Origin: Treponema sp.
GTDB taxonomy: Bacteria > Spirochaetota > Spirochaetia > Treponematales > Breznakiellaceae
Assembly (NCBI GenBank): GCA_031259515.1
Contig: JAIRLK010000190.1
Coordinates: forward strand, 1 to 18,504
Length of the DNA stretch: 18,504 nt
Reading direction: 5' to 3'
In this document: in pieces, positions 6,091 through 13,570 of the stretch
Layout of the letters: each line of letters begins with the position of its first letter
Position numbering within the stretch: position 1 is the first letter of the stretch
Translations under genes and position numbers: made by a program
Notes under the pieces: generated by a model
Seen by the model: only the letters and a program-made list of their open reading frames with translations
Databases searched by the model: none
What the model was told of the DNA's origin: nothing

Positions 6091-7272
6091 CTAACGAGAG
6101 TTTTTCATCTTTGACGTCAGATCAAAAGCCACCGCCGCAAGCAGCACAAAGCCCTTAATTGCCTGCTGCCAATCCGTACTGACTCCCATAATCGACATGC
6201 CGTTGTTGAGAACGCCAATAAAGAGACCGCCCACCACCGCCCCAATAATCGTACCTATACCGCCTGACACCGCCGAACCGCCCACATAACAGGCGGCGAT
6301 GGCATCCATCTCGAAACTTTGACCGGCTTTCGGCGTGGCCGCGTTAAGACGGGCGGCAAAAACCAGGGCGGCCATGGCGGCAAGTACCGCCATGTTTGTG
6401 TATATCCAGAACATCACCCATTCGGTTTTAACCCCTGAAAGTTTCGCGGCCTTCGCGTTACCTCCCAAGGCGTAAATATGGCGGCCCTGAACCGTTTTTG
6501 ACGCGACGAACTGATACCCTACGATAAGAATACCCAAAACAATCAGAATATTCGGCAATCCTCGGTAGAGGGCAAACACAATGGTAAAGGCCATCAGGAC
6601 CACGGCAATGGCCGCCAGTTTAAGTATCCATATACCATAGGGCAGCAAATCAAAGTTATACTCCTTCTGTTTTTTGCGTTTATTGATCTCGTTTACGATG
6701 ATGAACGTAACAATGAGCAGCCCTATGACAATAGAAAAGAGATGCACTGTCGTTTTGCCCAGCGTAAGGCCTCCAAAAAGGTCGGGAATATAACCGGAAG
6801 CGATTATCTGGAACTCTTTCGGGAAGGGCGCCTTAGTCTGTCCCTGCAAAATCACCTGCCCTAAACCACGGAACACCAGCATTCCCGCCAGGGTCGCTAT
6901 AAAAGGGGGAATATGGACAAAGGCAATCCAGAAACCCTGCCACATGCCGATTGCCGCCCCTATAAGCAACGATATGAACATCACCAAAAAAGGATTCATG
7001 TGAATATCTACAATCATCACCCCGCAGACCGCGCCCACGAAACAGACAATGGAACCTACCGAAAGATCAACATTGCCGGTAAGGGTACAGAGCAGCATAC
7101 CTACCGCCAGAATAAGTACATAACTGTTCTGAAGTACAAGATTGGTCAGGTTCACCGGGCGGAAAAAAATACCTTTCGTCAAAACACCGAAAAAAACCAT
7201 TGCCACCGCCAGCGCGATAACCATACCGTATTGCCGTGCGTTTTTCTTCAAAAATATAAACAAGTTATTCAT
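6091..7272 (-). CDS. mmsB: multiple monosaccharide ABC transporter permease (MmsB/GguB type)
   Basis: This 393-residue, very hydrophobic protein of the CUT2 (BPD_transp_2) family forms the inner-membrane channel for monosaccharide import. Family signs include TLTGNVDLSVGS (63-74), IPPFIATLAGMLVFRGLGQ and a C-terminal SAVSGGIGTIIGAVVGGL stretch. Like other GguB/MmsB proteins it is longer than RbsC-type permeases because of an extra central section with a polar KKQK loop. CUT2 permeases act as a homodimer, which fits the single permease gene here. ATG 7272 is preceded by AAGGAAG. It is third in the chvE-mmsA-mmsB-lacI order. Confidence 0.9.
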   Translation of the reverse strand: MNNLFIFLKKNARQYGMVIALAVAMVFFGVLTKGIFFRPVNLTNLVLQNSYVLILAVGMLLCTLTGNVDLSVGSIVCFVGAVCGVMIVDIHMNPFLVMFISLLIGAAIGMWQGFWIAFVHIPPFIATLAGMLVFRGLGQVILQGQTKAPFPKEFQIIASGYIPDLFGGLTLGKTTVHLFSIVIGLLIVTFIIVNEINKRKKQKEYNFDLLPYGIWILKLAAIAVVLMAFTIVFALYRGLPNILIVLGILIVGYQFVASKTVQGRHIYALGGNAKAAKLSGVKTEWVMFWIYTNMAVLAAMAALVFAARLNAATPKAGQSFEMDAIAACYVGGSAVSGGIGTIIGAVVGGLFIGVLNNGMSIMGVSTDWQQAIKGFVLLAAVAFDLTSKMKNSR

Positions 7273-7290
7273 TGCGGCTTCCTTCTATCT

Positions 7291-7378
7291 ATCAACTATC
7301 AAGTTATACAACTTATATCGATCAACTTATTACCGATCAACTTCGCTCAATTAACTTCGATATCAACGTTACTCAATT
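7291..7378. repeat. degenerate ATCAACTT repeats between mmsA and mmsB
   Basis: The roughly 100-base AT-rich spacer holds about seven forms of ATCAACTT: 7291-7297, 7298-7305 (ATCAAGTT), 7308-7314, 7321-7328, 7336-7343, 7350-7357 and 7362-7367. The steps are uneven, mostly 7 to 15 bases. AAGTT-ATAC-AACTT (7301-7314) is also a small palindrome. The origin may be slippage. A regulatory role is possible but not shown. Confidence 0.45.
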
Positions 7379-8932
7379 GGACAAAATATGGCGCATGATT
7401 TTTTCCTGCGTCGCGGTCTTGCCTTCCAGTTCGGCGGTAATCCGCCCTTCGCTCATCACGTATATCCGGTCGCACATGCCGATAATCTCCGGCATTTCAC
7501 TGGATATAAGAACACAGGCTATGCCCTGAGCCGCCAGATTGTTGATGATCGTGTAGATTTCATGTTTGGCCCCCACGTCAATACCCCGGGTCGGCTCGTC
7601 CAAAATGAGGATTCGGGGATCCGAGAAGAGCCACTTGGCCAATACCACCTTTTGCTGATTGCCCCCGGAAAGATTCCCCGCCAACTGCAAGATTGACGGG
7701 GTTTTGGTGTTGAGTTTTTTCCGGTAATCTTCCGCCGCCGCGATTTCCTCATGTTCGTTAATAACGCTACTCCGGGCGATTTTTTTTAGTCTTGCCAGGG
7801 TGGTATTTTCTTTGATAGTCGCAATCAGCACCAGGCCGAATTCCTTCCGGTCTTCGGTTACATAGGCAAGCCCCTGCTCAATCGCCCTGGGAATCGAATT
7901 CAGGTCTACTTCCTTGTTGTCGATCAGGGTTTGACCGCTGATATTCACGCCGTAATACTTGCCGAAAACGCTGGTAGCCAATTCAGTACGCCCAGCGCCT
8001 ACAAGGCCGGCCAAGCCCACCACTTCCCCAGAGCGTATGGTAATATTCACCTTGTCCAGCTTCTTCCGATCTGGATTGTCCGGGTTGTAAACCGTCCAGT
8101 TTCTGACTTCAAAAACAACATCGCCGATGACGGTGTTCCGTTTGGGGAAACGGTCGGTAATTTCCCGGCCCACCATGCCTTTGATAATCCGGTCTTCACT
8201 GATAGACGCCCTGCCGGCGCGGTTACCCCGGGTGTCCCGTTCCACCTCTAGGGTCTCAATGGTTTTGCCGTCCCGTAAAATAGTGATACTATCCGCCACT
8301 TCCGCTACTTCGTTCAGTTTATGAGAAATCAGTACCGATGAAATGTTATGCTGATCCCTCAGTTCCCGCAGTATCTGCAGCAAATGTTCGCTGTCCTTTT
8401 CGTTAAGCGCCGAGGTGGGTTCATCAAGAATCAGGATTTTGGCGTCTTTTGCCAGGGCCTTGGCTATTTCCACCAACTGCTGCTTACCCACCCCCAACCG
8501 GTTCACCGGTATATTGGGATTTTCATCCAGCCCTAGTTTTCGCATATATATAACCGCGTCGTCCCGCGTTTTGTCCCAGTTGATAATATTGTATTTCGCC
8601 CGCTCGTCCCCCAAAAAAATATTTTCCGCGATGGAAAGGTAGGGACTCAGGGCCAGCTCCTGATGAATAATAACAATGCCGGTCTTTTCACTTTGTTTGA
8701 TGTCGGCAAAGGAGCAGACATTGCCTTCAAATACGATGTCTCCCTCATAAGTACCGTGAGGATAGACCCCGGACAGAACCTTCATGAGGGTTGATTTTCC
8801 CGCGCCGTTCTCCCCCACCAGGGCATGTATTTCCCGGCGCTTCACCTGAAGATTAACCTTATCCAGCGCCACTACGCCGGGAAACGTTTTAGTAATGTTT
8901 TTCATTTCAAGCAACATTGCCTGATCGGGCAT
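7373..8932 (-). CDS. mmsA: multiple monosaccharide ABC transporter ATP-binding protein (MmsA/GguA type)
   Basis: This 519-residue tandem ABC ATPase powers CUT2 sugar import. The first domain has Walker A GENGAGKST (40-48), signature LGVGKQQ (146-152) and Walker B ILILDEP (166-172). The second has the degenerate AGLVGAGRTE (308-317) that is normal for this family, signature LSGGNQQ (421-427) and Walker B ILILDEP (441-447). ATG 8932 is chosen because AAGGAG lies 7 bases upstream. Longer reading is possible in frame but would overlap the chvE gene and lacks such a site. It sits between the binding-protein and permease genes of the same operon. Confidence 0.93.
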   Translation of the reverse strand: MPDQAMLLEMKNITKTFPGVVALDKVNLQVKRREIHALVGENGAGKSTLMKVLSGVYPHGTYEGDIVFEGNVCSFADIKQSEKTGIVIIHQELALSPYLSIAENIFLGDERAKYNIINWDKTRDDAVIYMRKLGLDENPNIPVNRLGVGKQQLVEIAKALAKDAKILILDEPTSALNEKDSEHLLQILRELRDQHNISSVLISHKLNEVAEVADSITILRDGKTIETLEVERDTRGNRAGRASISEDRIIKGMVGREITDRFPKRNTVIGDVVFEVRNWTVYNPDNPDRKKLDKVNITIRSGEVVGLAGLVGAGRTELATSVFGKYYGVNISGQTLIDNKEVDLNSIPRAIEQGLAYVTEDRKEFGLVLIATIKENTTLARLKKIARSSVINEHEEIAAAEDYRKKLNTKTPSILQLAGNLSGGNQQKVVLAKWLFSDPRILILDEPTRGIDVGAKHEIYTIINNLAAQGIACVLISSEMPEIIGMCDRIYVMSEGRITAELEGKTATQEKIMRHILSN

Positions 8933-8956
8933 AAAAACGCTCCTTAATGAAGGCCC

Positions 8957-8981
8957 GCCCGCAAAACCAGCGCTTGCGGAC
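8957..8981 (-). other. hairpin between binding-protein and ATPase genes
   Basis: GCCCGCAA (8957-8964) and TTGCGGAC (8974-8981) form an 8-pair stem with one G-U pair and a 9-base loop on the minus-strand transcript. It lies in the 79-base gap after the chvE stop and has no T tract. Such hairpins typically protect the upstream binding-protein message from decay. Confidence 0.45.
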
Positions 8982-9011
8982 AGACCTTGCACCGAATCAC
9001 AACCTTCCTTA

Positions 9012-10109
9012 CTAAAGTCCAAGCTCTGCGGCGGTGTGATACCCGGTATCAAGTACCGCCGCCTTAAGATTATCTTTGGTAACAATAACCGAGTCAAGCA
9101 ACAAAGACGGAACTATCTTGGCGCCGTTGTTGTAGCTTGAAGTGTCCAAACCGGTAGGAGTCTTGCCCTGCATAAGAGTATCCACCAGGGTAACTGTGGC
9201 GGCCCCCAAAGAACGGGTATCCTTTAGTACTGTGGCGTACTGCTCGCCGGCAAGAATAGACTTACAGGAAGCAACGATGCAATCCTGACCGCCTACTACC
9301 GGGAGGGGCTTGCCGGGGGTACTGCCGTAACCAACAGCTTTACAGGCTTCGAGGCATGACAGACTGATGGGGTCATAGGGGGACAAAATCCCGTCAAGCA
9401 CCACATCGCCGGAATAATAGGCAGAAAGCAGATTCTCCATGCGCTTTTGGGCTTCCGCGGCATCCCAGCGCAGGGTGCCGATTACGGTCCGCTCTATCTG
9501 GCCGGAGGGTACTGTAAGTACGCCATTGTCAAAGTAGGGTTTCAGCTTGTCCATCGCGCCCTGATAGAACCCGACAGAATTGTTGTCGTCCGGGGAACCG
9601 GCGAACAATTCGATAATAACCGGTTTCGCGGCAGTCGCCTGATTCAGATTAAGACCGGTAATCAGAATATCGCCCATCTGGCCGCCGACTTTGTAGTTAT
9701 CAAACGATACGTAGTAATCCACATTGGGGGACTGCATCAGCAGCCGGTCATAGGAGATGACGGGAATCTTGGCTGCCGCGGCATTCGCAAGCTGGTTGGA
9801 AAGGGCCGAGCCGTCGATGGACGCGATAACCAGGGCTTTTACCCCTTTGGTAATCATGTCGTCAATCTGGCGGACCTGGGTAGGAATATCGTCATCCGAA
9901 TACTGGAGATCGACGGTGTAGCCCAGCTTTTCCAGACCCTCCTTGACGGCGTTGCCGTCTTTGATCCAACGTTCCTCCGACCGGGTGGGCATCACCACGC
10001 CGATTAAGGTTTTTCCACTCTGCCCTTGACTGCCGCCCCCGGCAAACACCGTTCCCGCCGAGACCAGCAGGACTAAAGCCGCAAACAATACCTTTTTTAT
10101 TAATTTCAT
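9012..10109 (-). CDS. chvE: ChvE-like multiple-monosaccharide-binding periplasmic protein
   Basis: This 365-residue protein has a signal peptide (about 1-23, ending VFA before GGGSQG) and a Peripla_BP_4 domain. It strongly resembles Agrobacterium ChvE as recalled. Shared stretches include VVMPTRSEERWIKDGN, LQYSDDDIPTQVRQID, VKALVIASIDG, ELFAGSPDDNN, TLRWD with MENLLSAYY, VLDGILSPYD, and LDTGYHTAAEL at the end. ChvE proteins bind several aldose sugars such as glucose, galactose, arabinose and xylose, so a broad monosaccharide range is likely but not proven. There is no lipobox cysteine after the signal peptide, so it should be soluble in the periplasm. The start has AGGAGG 7 bases upstream. 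It is first in its operon, behind a clear promoter and operator-like palindrome. Confidence 0.92.
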   Translation of the reverse strand: MKLIKKVLFAALVLLVSAGTVFAGGGSQGQSGKTLIGVVMPTRSEERWIKDGNAVKEGLEKLGYTVDLQYSDDDIPTQVRQIDDMITKGVKALVIASIDGSALSNQLANAAAAKIPVISYDRLLMQSPNVDYYVSFDNYKVGGQMGDILITGLNLNQATAAKPVIIELFAGSPDDNNSVGFYQGAMDKLKPYFDNGVLTVPSGQIERTVIGTLRWDAAEAQKRMENLLSAYYSGDVVLDGILSPYDPISLSCLEACKAVGYGSTPGKPLPVVGGQDCIVASCKSILAGEQYATVLKDTRSLGAATVTLVDTLMQGKTPTGLDTSSYNNGAKIVPSLLLDSVIVTKDNLKAAVLDTGYHTAAELGL

Positions 10110-10132
10110 CTCTTCTCCTCCTGAAATTGATT

Positions 10133-10150
10133 TGCGTGTACGTTAACGCA
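10133..10150. promoter_or_regulatory. LacI-type operator palindrome before chvE
   Basis: TGCGTGTACGTTAACGCA matches its own reverse complement at 14 of 18 positions and has the central CG step typical of LacI-family operators. It covers the predicted transcription start and the first bases of the leader, an ideal site for repression by the regulator encoded at 5922-4897. Confidence 0.55.
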
Positions 10151-10157
10151 TAGACTT

Positions 10158-10186
10158 ATGGTAAACCCGATTCGTATATCTGTCAA
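10158..10186 (-). promoter_or_regulatory. sigma70-type promoter of the chvE-mmsA-mmsB-lacI operon
   Basis: A perfect -35 TTGACA (10186-10181) is followed after 17 bases by TACCAT (10163-10158), a 4 of 6 match to the -10 consensus. The predicted start is at about 10150, giving a leader of roughly 40 bases. Confidence 0.6.
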
Positions 10187-10295
10187 GATAAAATTTTATG
10201 AAAATACTATTATTTTTTTCCTATATCTGCCTTTGCACCGGAGGAAAAACTAAAAAAGTGGATTTTTTTATGGGAAAAGATATGTTTTTTACCGG

Positions 10296-10344
10296 TAAAA
10301 AGCGGCGCCCTTGCGTATTTTACGGATTATCCACAAAGGGCGCC
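10296..10344 (-). terminator. intrinsic terminator after the second CUT1 operon
   Basis: On the minus strand GGCGCCCTT (10344-10336) pairs perfectly with AAGGGCGCC (10312-10304) and is followed by GC and a run of five T. The loop is about 23 bases. It starts 6 bases after the ATPase stop codon and separates this operon from the chvE promoter. Confidence 0.7.
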
Positions 10345-10349
10345 CGCAA

Positions 10350-11453
10350 TCATCGTATCCTAACGCCCGTATCCGGGTCAAAGAACATCGCCTGTTCATC
10401 TTTGACGGCAAGGGATACCTGAGTATACGCCGTTACATCCGTAGAATAAGGAGCCGATATCTTGATCTCCGTGCCGCCGATATGGGCAATCAAGATTGAG
10501 TGGCTCCCCTGGGGTTCGACAAGATCAATGACGGCATCGCAGAGGCGGCCCGGGCCGCTTTCCCGGCGGGGGGAAAGGTCGATAAATTCAGGCCGTATCC
10601 CTAAAATCGCCTTTTTGCCTTCCCGGGGCGCGAGCGCGGCGTTCATGGACGCGGGGATCCGGTACCGGATATGCTCATTTACCGCCCTATACCCTTCCCC
10701 GGTTTTTTCGATGCGGGTCTCGAAAAAATTAGCCGGCGGCGTTCCAATAAACGAAGCCGCAAAATGAGTGGCGCTGTCACGGTATATCTCCATAGGCGCG
10801 CCTATCTGTTCGATTTTACCCCGGTACATGATAACGATTCTGTCCGCAAGGCTCATGGCTTCGGCCTGATCGTGGGTAACAAAAATGGTGGTGGAATTTT
10901 CCATTAAGTGTATGCGTTTAAGTTCCGACCTCATGCTTACCCGCAGTTTGGCATCCAGGTTTGAAAGGGGTTCGTCCATGAGGAATATTTTGGGTTTTAC
11001 CACAATTGCCCTGGCCACCGCCACCCGCTGGCGCTGCCCGCCGCTCATCTGGGAAGGGTACCGCTTTAACAGCATCTCTATGCCGGCGGCCACGGCTGCG
11101 GATTCCACCCGCTTTTTAATTTCATCCTTGCCTATTTTTTGCAGCTTAAGGGGATAGGCGATGTTGTCGAAAGCCGTCATGTGGGGCCAGATGGCGTAAC
11201 TCTGAAAGATCATGGAAACGCCCCGGTCCCGAGGCTTCTTCCGCAGAATACTCTCTCCGTCCACGATGATGTCCCCGCCGGAAACATCTTCTAGGCCGGA
11301 GATCATCCTGATGGTAGTAGTTTTACCGCACCCCGAAGGTCCAAGAAAAACGATAAATTCGCCTTTTTCGATAGACAGATTCATATTATCGACGATCAGG
11401 GGGCCGTCTTTCGTATACCGTTTCTGTAGATTACGCAATTCCAAATAACTCAT
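10350..11453 (-). CDS. ABC transporter ATP-binding protein (MsmK/UgpC/PotA-like)
   Basis: This 367-residue ATPase has Walker A GPSGCGKTT (38-46), signature MSGGQ (136-140), Walker B IFLMDEP (156-162), the switch histidine in FVTHDQAEAM (191-200), and a C-terminal regulatory part (from about 235) of the TOBE/MOP type seen in CUT1 and related importers. The Q-loop region FQSYAIWPHM also occurs in polyamine and iron importers, so the substrate class is not fixed by this gene. ATG 11453 is chosen because GGGAGGAG lies just upstream. An ATG six codons earlier lacks a site. It is the last gene of the 14839-10350 operon and the only single-domain ATPase in the window, so it may also serve the 18369-15211 system. 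Confidence 0.9.
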   Translation of the reverse strand: MSYLELRNLQKRYTKDGPLIVDNMNLSIEKGEFIVFLGPSGCGKTTTIRMISGLEDVSGGDIIVDGESILRKKPRDRGVSMIFQSYAIWPHMTAFDNIAYPLKLQKIGKDEIKKRVESAAVAAGIEMLLKRYPSQMSGGQRQRVAVARAIVVKPKIFLMDEPLSNLDAKLRVSMRSELKRIHLMENSTTIFVTHDQAEAMSLADRIVIMYRGKIEQIGAPMEIYRDSATHFAASFIGTPPANFFETRIEKTGEGYRAVNEHIRYRIPASMNAALAPREGKKAILGIRPEFIDLSPRRESGPGRLCDAVIDLVEPQGSHSILIAHIGGTEIKISAPYSTDVTAYTQVSLAVKDEQAMFFDPDTGVRIR

Positions 11454-11504
11454 CAGAATCTCCTCCCGCATTGTACCATAAGTATCAGAATTACTGTTTG
11501 TTAA

Positions 11505-12548
11505 TCATATCCCGGCGCCGCCCCACATCTGATTGATATACCGGCGGACAATAAAAGTAAACACCAGGGCGGGAATGATAAGGACTATGCTGCCTGCGGC
11601 GGCGTATTGGATGCCGCTCGATGTAGTGCCTATCGCCTTGTATACCACCAGGGACAAGGTCTGGTTGCGTTCGGTAAGGATAAGCGCGGAGATGGTGTCG
11701 TTCCACGCGGTGTTAAAGGCGTACATGGAACTGGCGGCCATTGCGGGGAAGGCTAGGGGAAAGGTGATGTGCAAAAAAGTTTGCAGGGAATTGGCGCCGA
11801 AGATAAGGCTTGCCTCTTCCAGTTCCCGGTTGATCCCCATAAAGATGCTGGCGGTTATCCACGCGGTAAGGGCTATGTTGGGAATTGAATACAGGATGGC
11901 AAGGCCCAACAGGGTATCGAACATGCCGAAACGGATCAGCAGTTTGGCCATGGGAATGGTGATGCCCACAACGGGGAACATCCGTACTATCAGGATGCCC
12001 AGGTTGATCTTTTCTTTAAACTGGAACTGATACCGCGCCATGGCGAAACCGGCCATGCTGCCCAGGGTAAGGGATATAAGGATGGTAAGCAGGGAAACAA
12101 TGATGCTGTTTTTAAGGGCGGGAGCGGCGTTGTTCACTATCGTAAAAAACTGACCGAAGTTGTAAAAGGCGTCTTTTTGGTAACTGAATTCCTTCGGGCC
12201 CTGTTCCAATGTTTGGGAAAAATCCCGAATCAACTGTTCGCCCGAGATAGTGACATTGTACTGGCGCTTAAAATGGGTTTCCAGCCGCGACGGATTTTTA
12301 GTGGTGATAACCGAACGGTAGCCATTTCCCCGGTCATAAAAAAGTTCGAATTCGCCGTTCTCCGCGGGTTTTACGAGGACAGTAAGCTTCATGGACGGCA
12401 ACAGGCGTTTGGGGAATTCGCTTATCTCCACCGCGCTGGAAAAGGCAACCGTACTGAAGTACAGCAGGGGAACTACCACCAGCATAACCATGCCGGCAAG
12501 AACCAGGGCGATAACCGTCTTCTGGATTATGTTGAGTTTATTTATCAC
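11505..12548 (-). CDS. CUT1-type ABC transporter permease, MalG-like, with extra extracytoplasmic domain
   Basis: This 347-residue inner-membrane permease has the EAA loop at about 244-267 (EEASLIFGANSLQTF... then FPLAFP) that docks on the ATPase. MalG-like subunits usually have about 270-300 residues. The excess is a polar stretch of roughly 75 residues (about 52-127) between the first membrane helix (12-34) and the conserved N-F-x-x-x-F segment. It contains several strand-like runs (such as KLTVLVKP and FELFYDRG) and should face the periplasm. The start is GTG 12548, overlapping the upstream permease stop as GTGA, which implies translational coupling. The partner subunits are the permease at 13426-12545 and the ATPase at 11453-10350. 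Confidence 0.87.
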   Translation of the reverse strand: MINKLNIIQKTVIALVLAGMVMLVVVPLLYFSTVAFSSAVEISEFPKRLLPSMKLTVLVKPAENGEFELFYDRGNGYRSVITTKNPSRLETHFKRQYNVTISGEQLIRDFSQTLEQGPKEFSYQKDAFYNFGQFFTIVNNAAPALKNSIIVSLLTILISLTLGSMAGFAMARYQFQFKEKINLGILIVRMFPVVGITIPMAKLLIRFGMFDTLLGLAILYSIPNIALTAWITASIFMGINRELEEASLIFGANSLQTFLHITFPLAFPAMAASSMYAFNTAWNDTISALILTERNQTLSLVVYKAIGTTSSGIQYAAAGSIVLIIPALVFTFIVRRYINQMWGGAGI

Positions 12549-13426
12549 GCCGCCTCCAGGTAACTACCTTGGCGGCTTACCCGGTAGTAAATCATCGTGG
12601 TAAGGAAAACCGCTACGGTCGTGGTAAAGGAAAGGGTAAAGGCCAGTTTGCCGCTGCCGGGCGCGCCGGGTATAACATCCTCGTAAAAGGCGATGCGCTC
12701 CACCAGGAAAGGAACTTTCCCATGGCCCAGCACCATCACCGCTATGGCCCAGACCTGTACCGCCGCGATAAGGCGCAGTATTATTGAGGTGATGATGGAA
12801 GGCCGCAGTATGGGCAGGGTAATATCCTTAAAGATACGCCACTTATTCGCGCCGAAGGTATAGGCCGCCTCCCGCAGTTCTTTTTCGATCCCCTGCAAGC
12901 CTGCGGACAGGATGATCATGACCCCGGGAACTACCGTCCAGGTATCAATGAGGATGATCAAAAGCAGAGCGGAAAAACCTTCGGCGTTCATAAACAAAAT
13001 AGGCTCTTTTATAAGGCCCAGGCCGGTTAAAACAGAGTTGATCCATCCGTCCTTAAAAAGCCCGGTCTTCCAGAGGATGCCTACCGCCGTAGGGGTGATA
13101 GCCATAGGTATCATGGCAATAAACATGAGGATATTGGAAAATTTAAATCTGATGTTGAGGAAGACCGCCAGGATCAGGGCAAGAACGTATTGCAACAGTA
13201 CCGAAATAACCGCGAAAAGACCGGTATTTATTACCGCCCGCACAAAAAGTTCCGACTTCCAAAGGAGGATAAAATTCCCCGTCAGGGTAAACGCGCCGTC
13301 TTCGGTGGTAAAAACTTCGATCATTCCGGCTATTACCGGCGCCAGCCAGAATATTATATAGAAGATAAAGGCCGGCGCCATAAGGAGATAAGGGGCATAT
13401 TTGCGGCTGGTAAAACGGTGTGTCAC
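12545..13426 (-). CDS. CUT1-type ABC transporter permease, MalF-like
   Basis: This 293-residue, six-helix membrane protein is the MalF/UgpA-type half of the channel. It begins with the usual short cytoplasmic tail and APYLLMAPAFIFYIIFWLAP helix. Its EAA loop reads ELREAAYTFGANKWRIFKDI followed by TLPILRP. It lacks the large second periplasmic loop of E. coli MalF, as most CUT1 permeases do. The start is GTG 13426 with AGGAGG 7 bases upstream. It overlaps the next permease gene by 4 bases. The substrate cannot be read from the permease sequence. Confidence 0.88.
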   Translation of the reverse strand: MTHRFTSRKYAPYLLMAPAFIFYIIFWLAPVIAGMIEVFTTEDGAFTLTGNFILLWKSELFVRAVINTGLFAVISVLLQYVLALILAVFLNIRFKFSNILMFIAMIPMAITPTAVGILWKTGLFKDGWINSVLTGLGLIKEPILFMNAEGFSALLLIILIDTWTVVPGVMIILSAGLQGIEKELREAAYTFGANKWRIFKDITLPILRPSIITSIILRLIAAVQVWAIAVMVLGHGKVPFLVERIAFYEDVIPGAPGSGKLAFTLSFTTTVAVFLTTMIYYRVSRQGSYLEAA

Positions 13427-13446
13427 GTATGCCCTCCTAAACTTCG

Positions 13447-13526
13447 GGGGGCCTCGGCCCCCTTATTAGCGGGAGTAGCCCGCAACGCAACGCGGGCGCA
13501 GGGGCCGGACTTGCAGAGCAAGTCCG
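13447..13526 (-). other. hairpin cluster between binding-protein and permease genes
   Basis: Three hairpins lie in the 144-base gap: GGGGGCC-TC-GGCCCCC (13447-13462), GCGGG-AGTAG-CCCGC at about 13469-13483, and a perfect 9-pair CGGACTTGC-AGA-GCAAGTCCG (13506-13526). None has a T tract on the minus strand. The position suggests protection of the binding-protein message and reduced permease expression. Confidence 0.5.
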
Positions 13527-13570
13527 CGACTTCCCCCTCCTAACAGCCTCTAGCGTTAGCGGACTACGCG

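Noticed and set aside
10198..10422. Plus-strand small protein with GGAGG and GTG/ATG starts
   Set aside because: It reads through the terminator at 10296-10344 and into the ATPase gene antisense. The peptide is low in complexity and unfamiliar.
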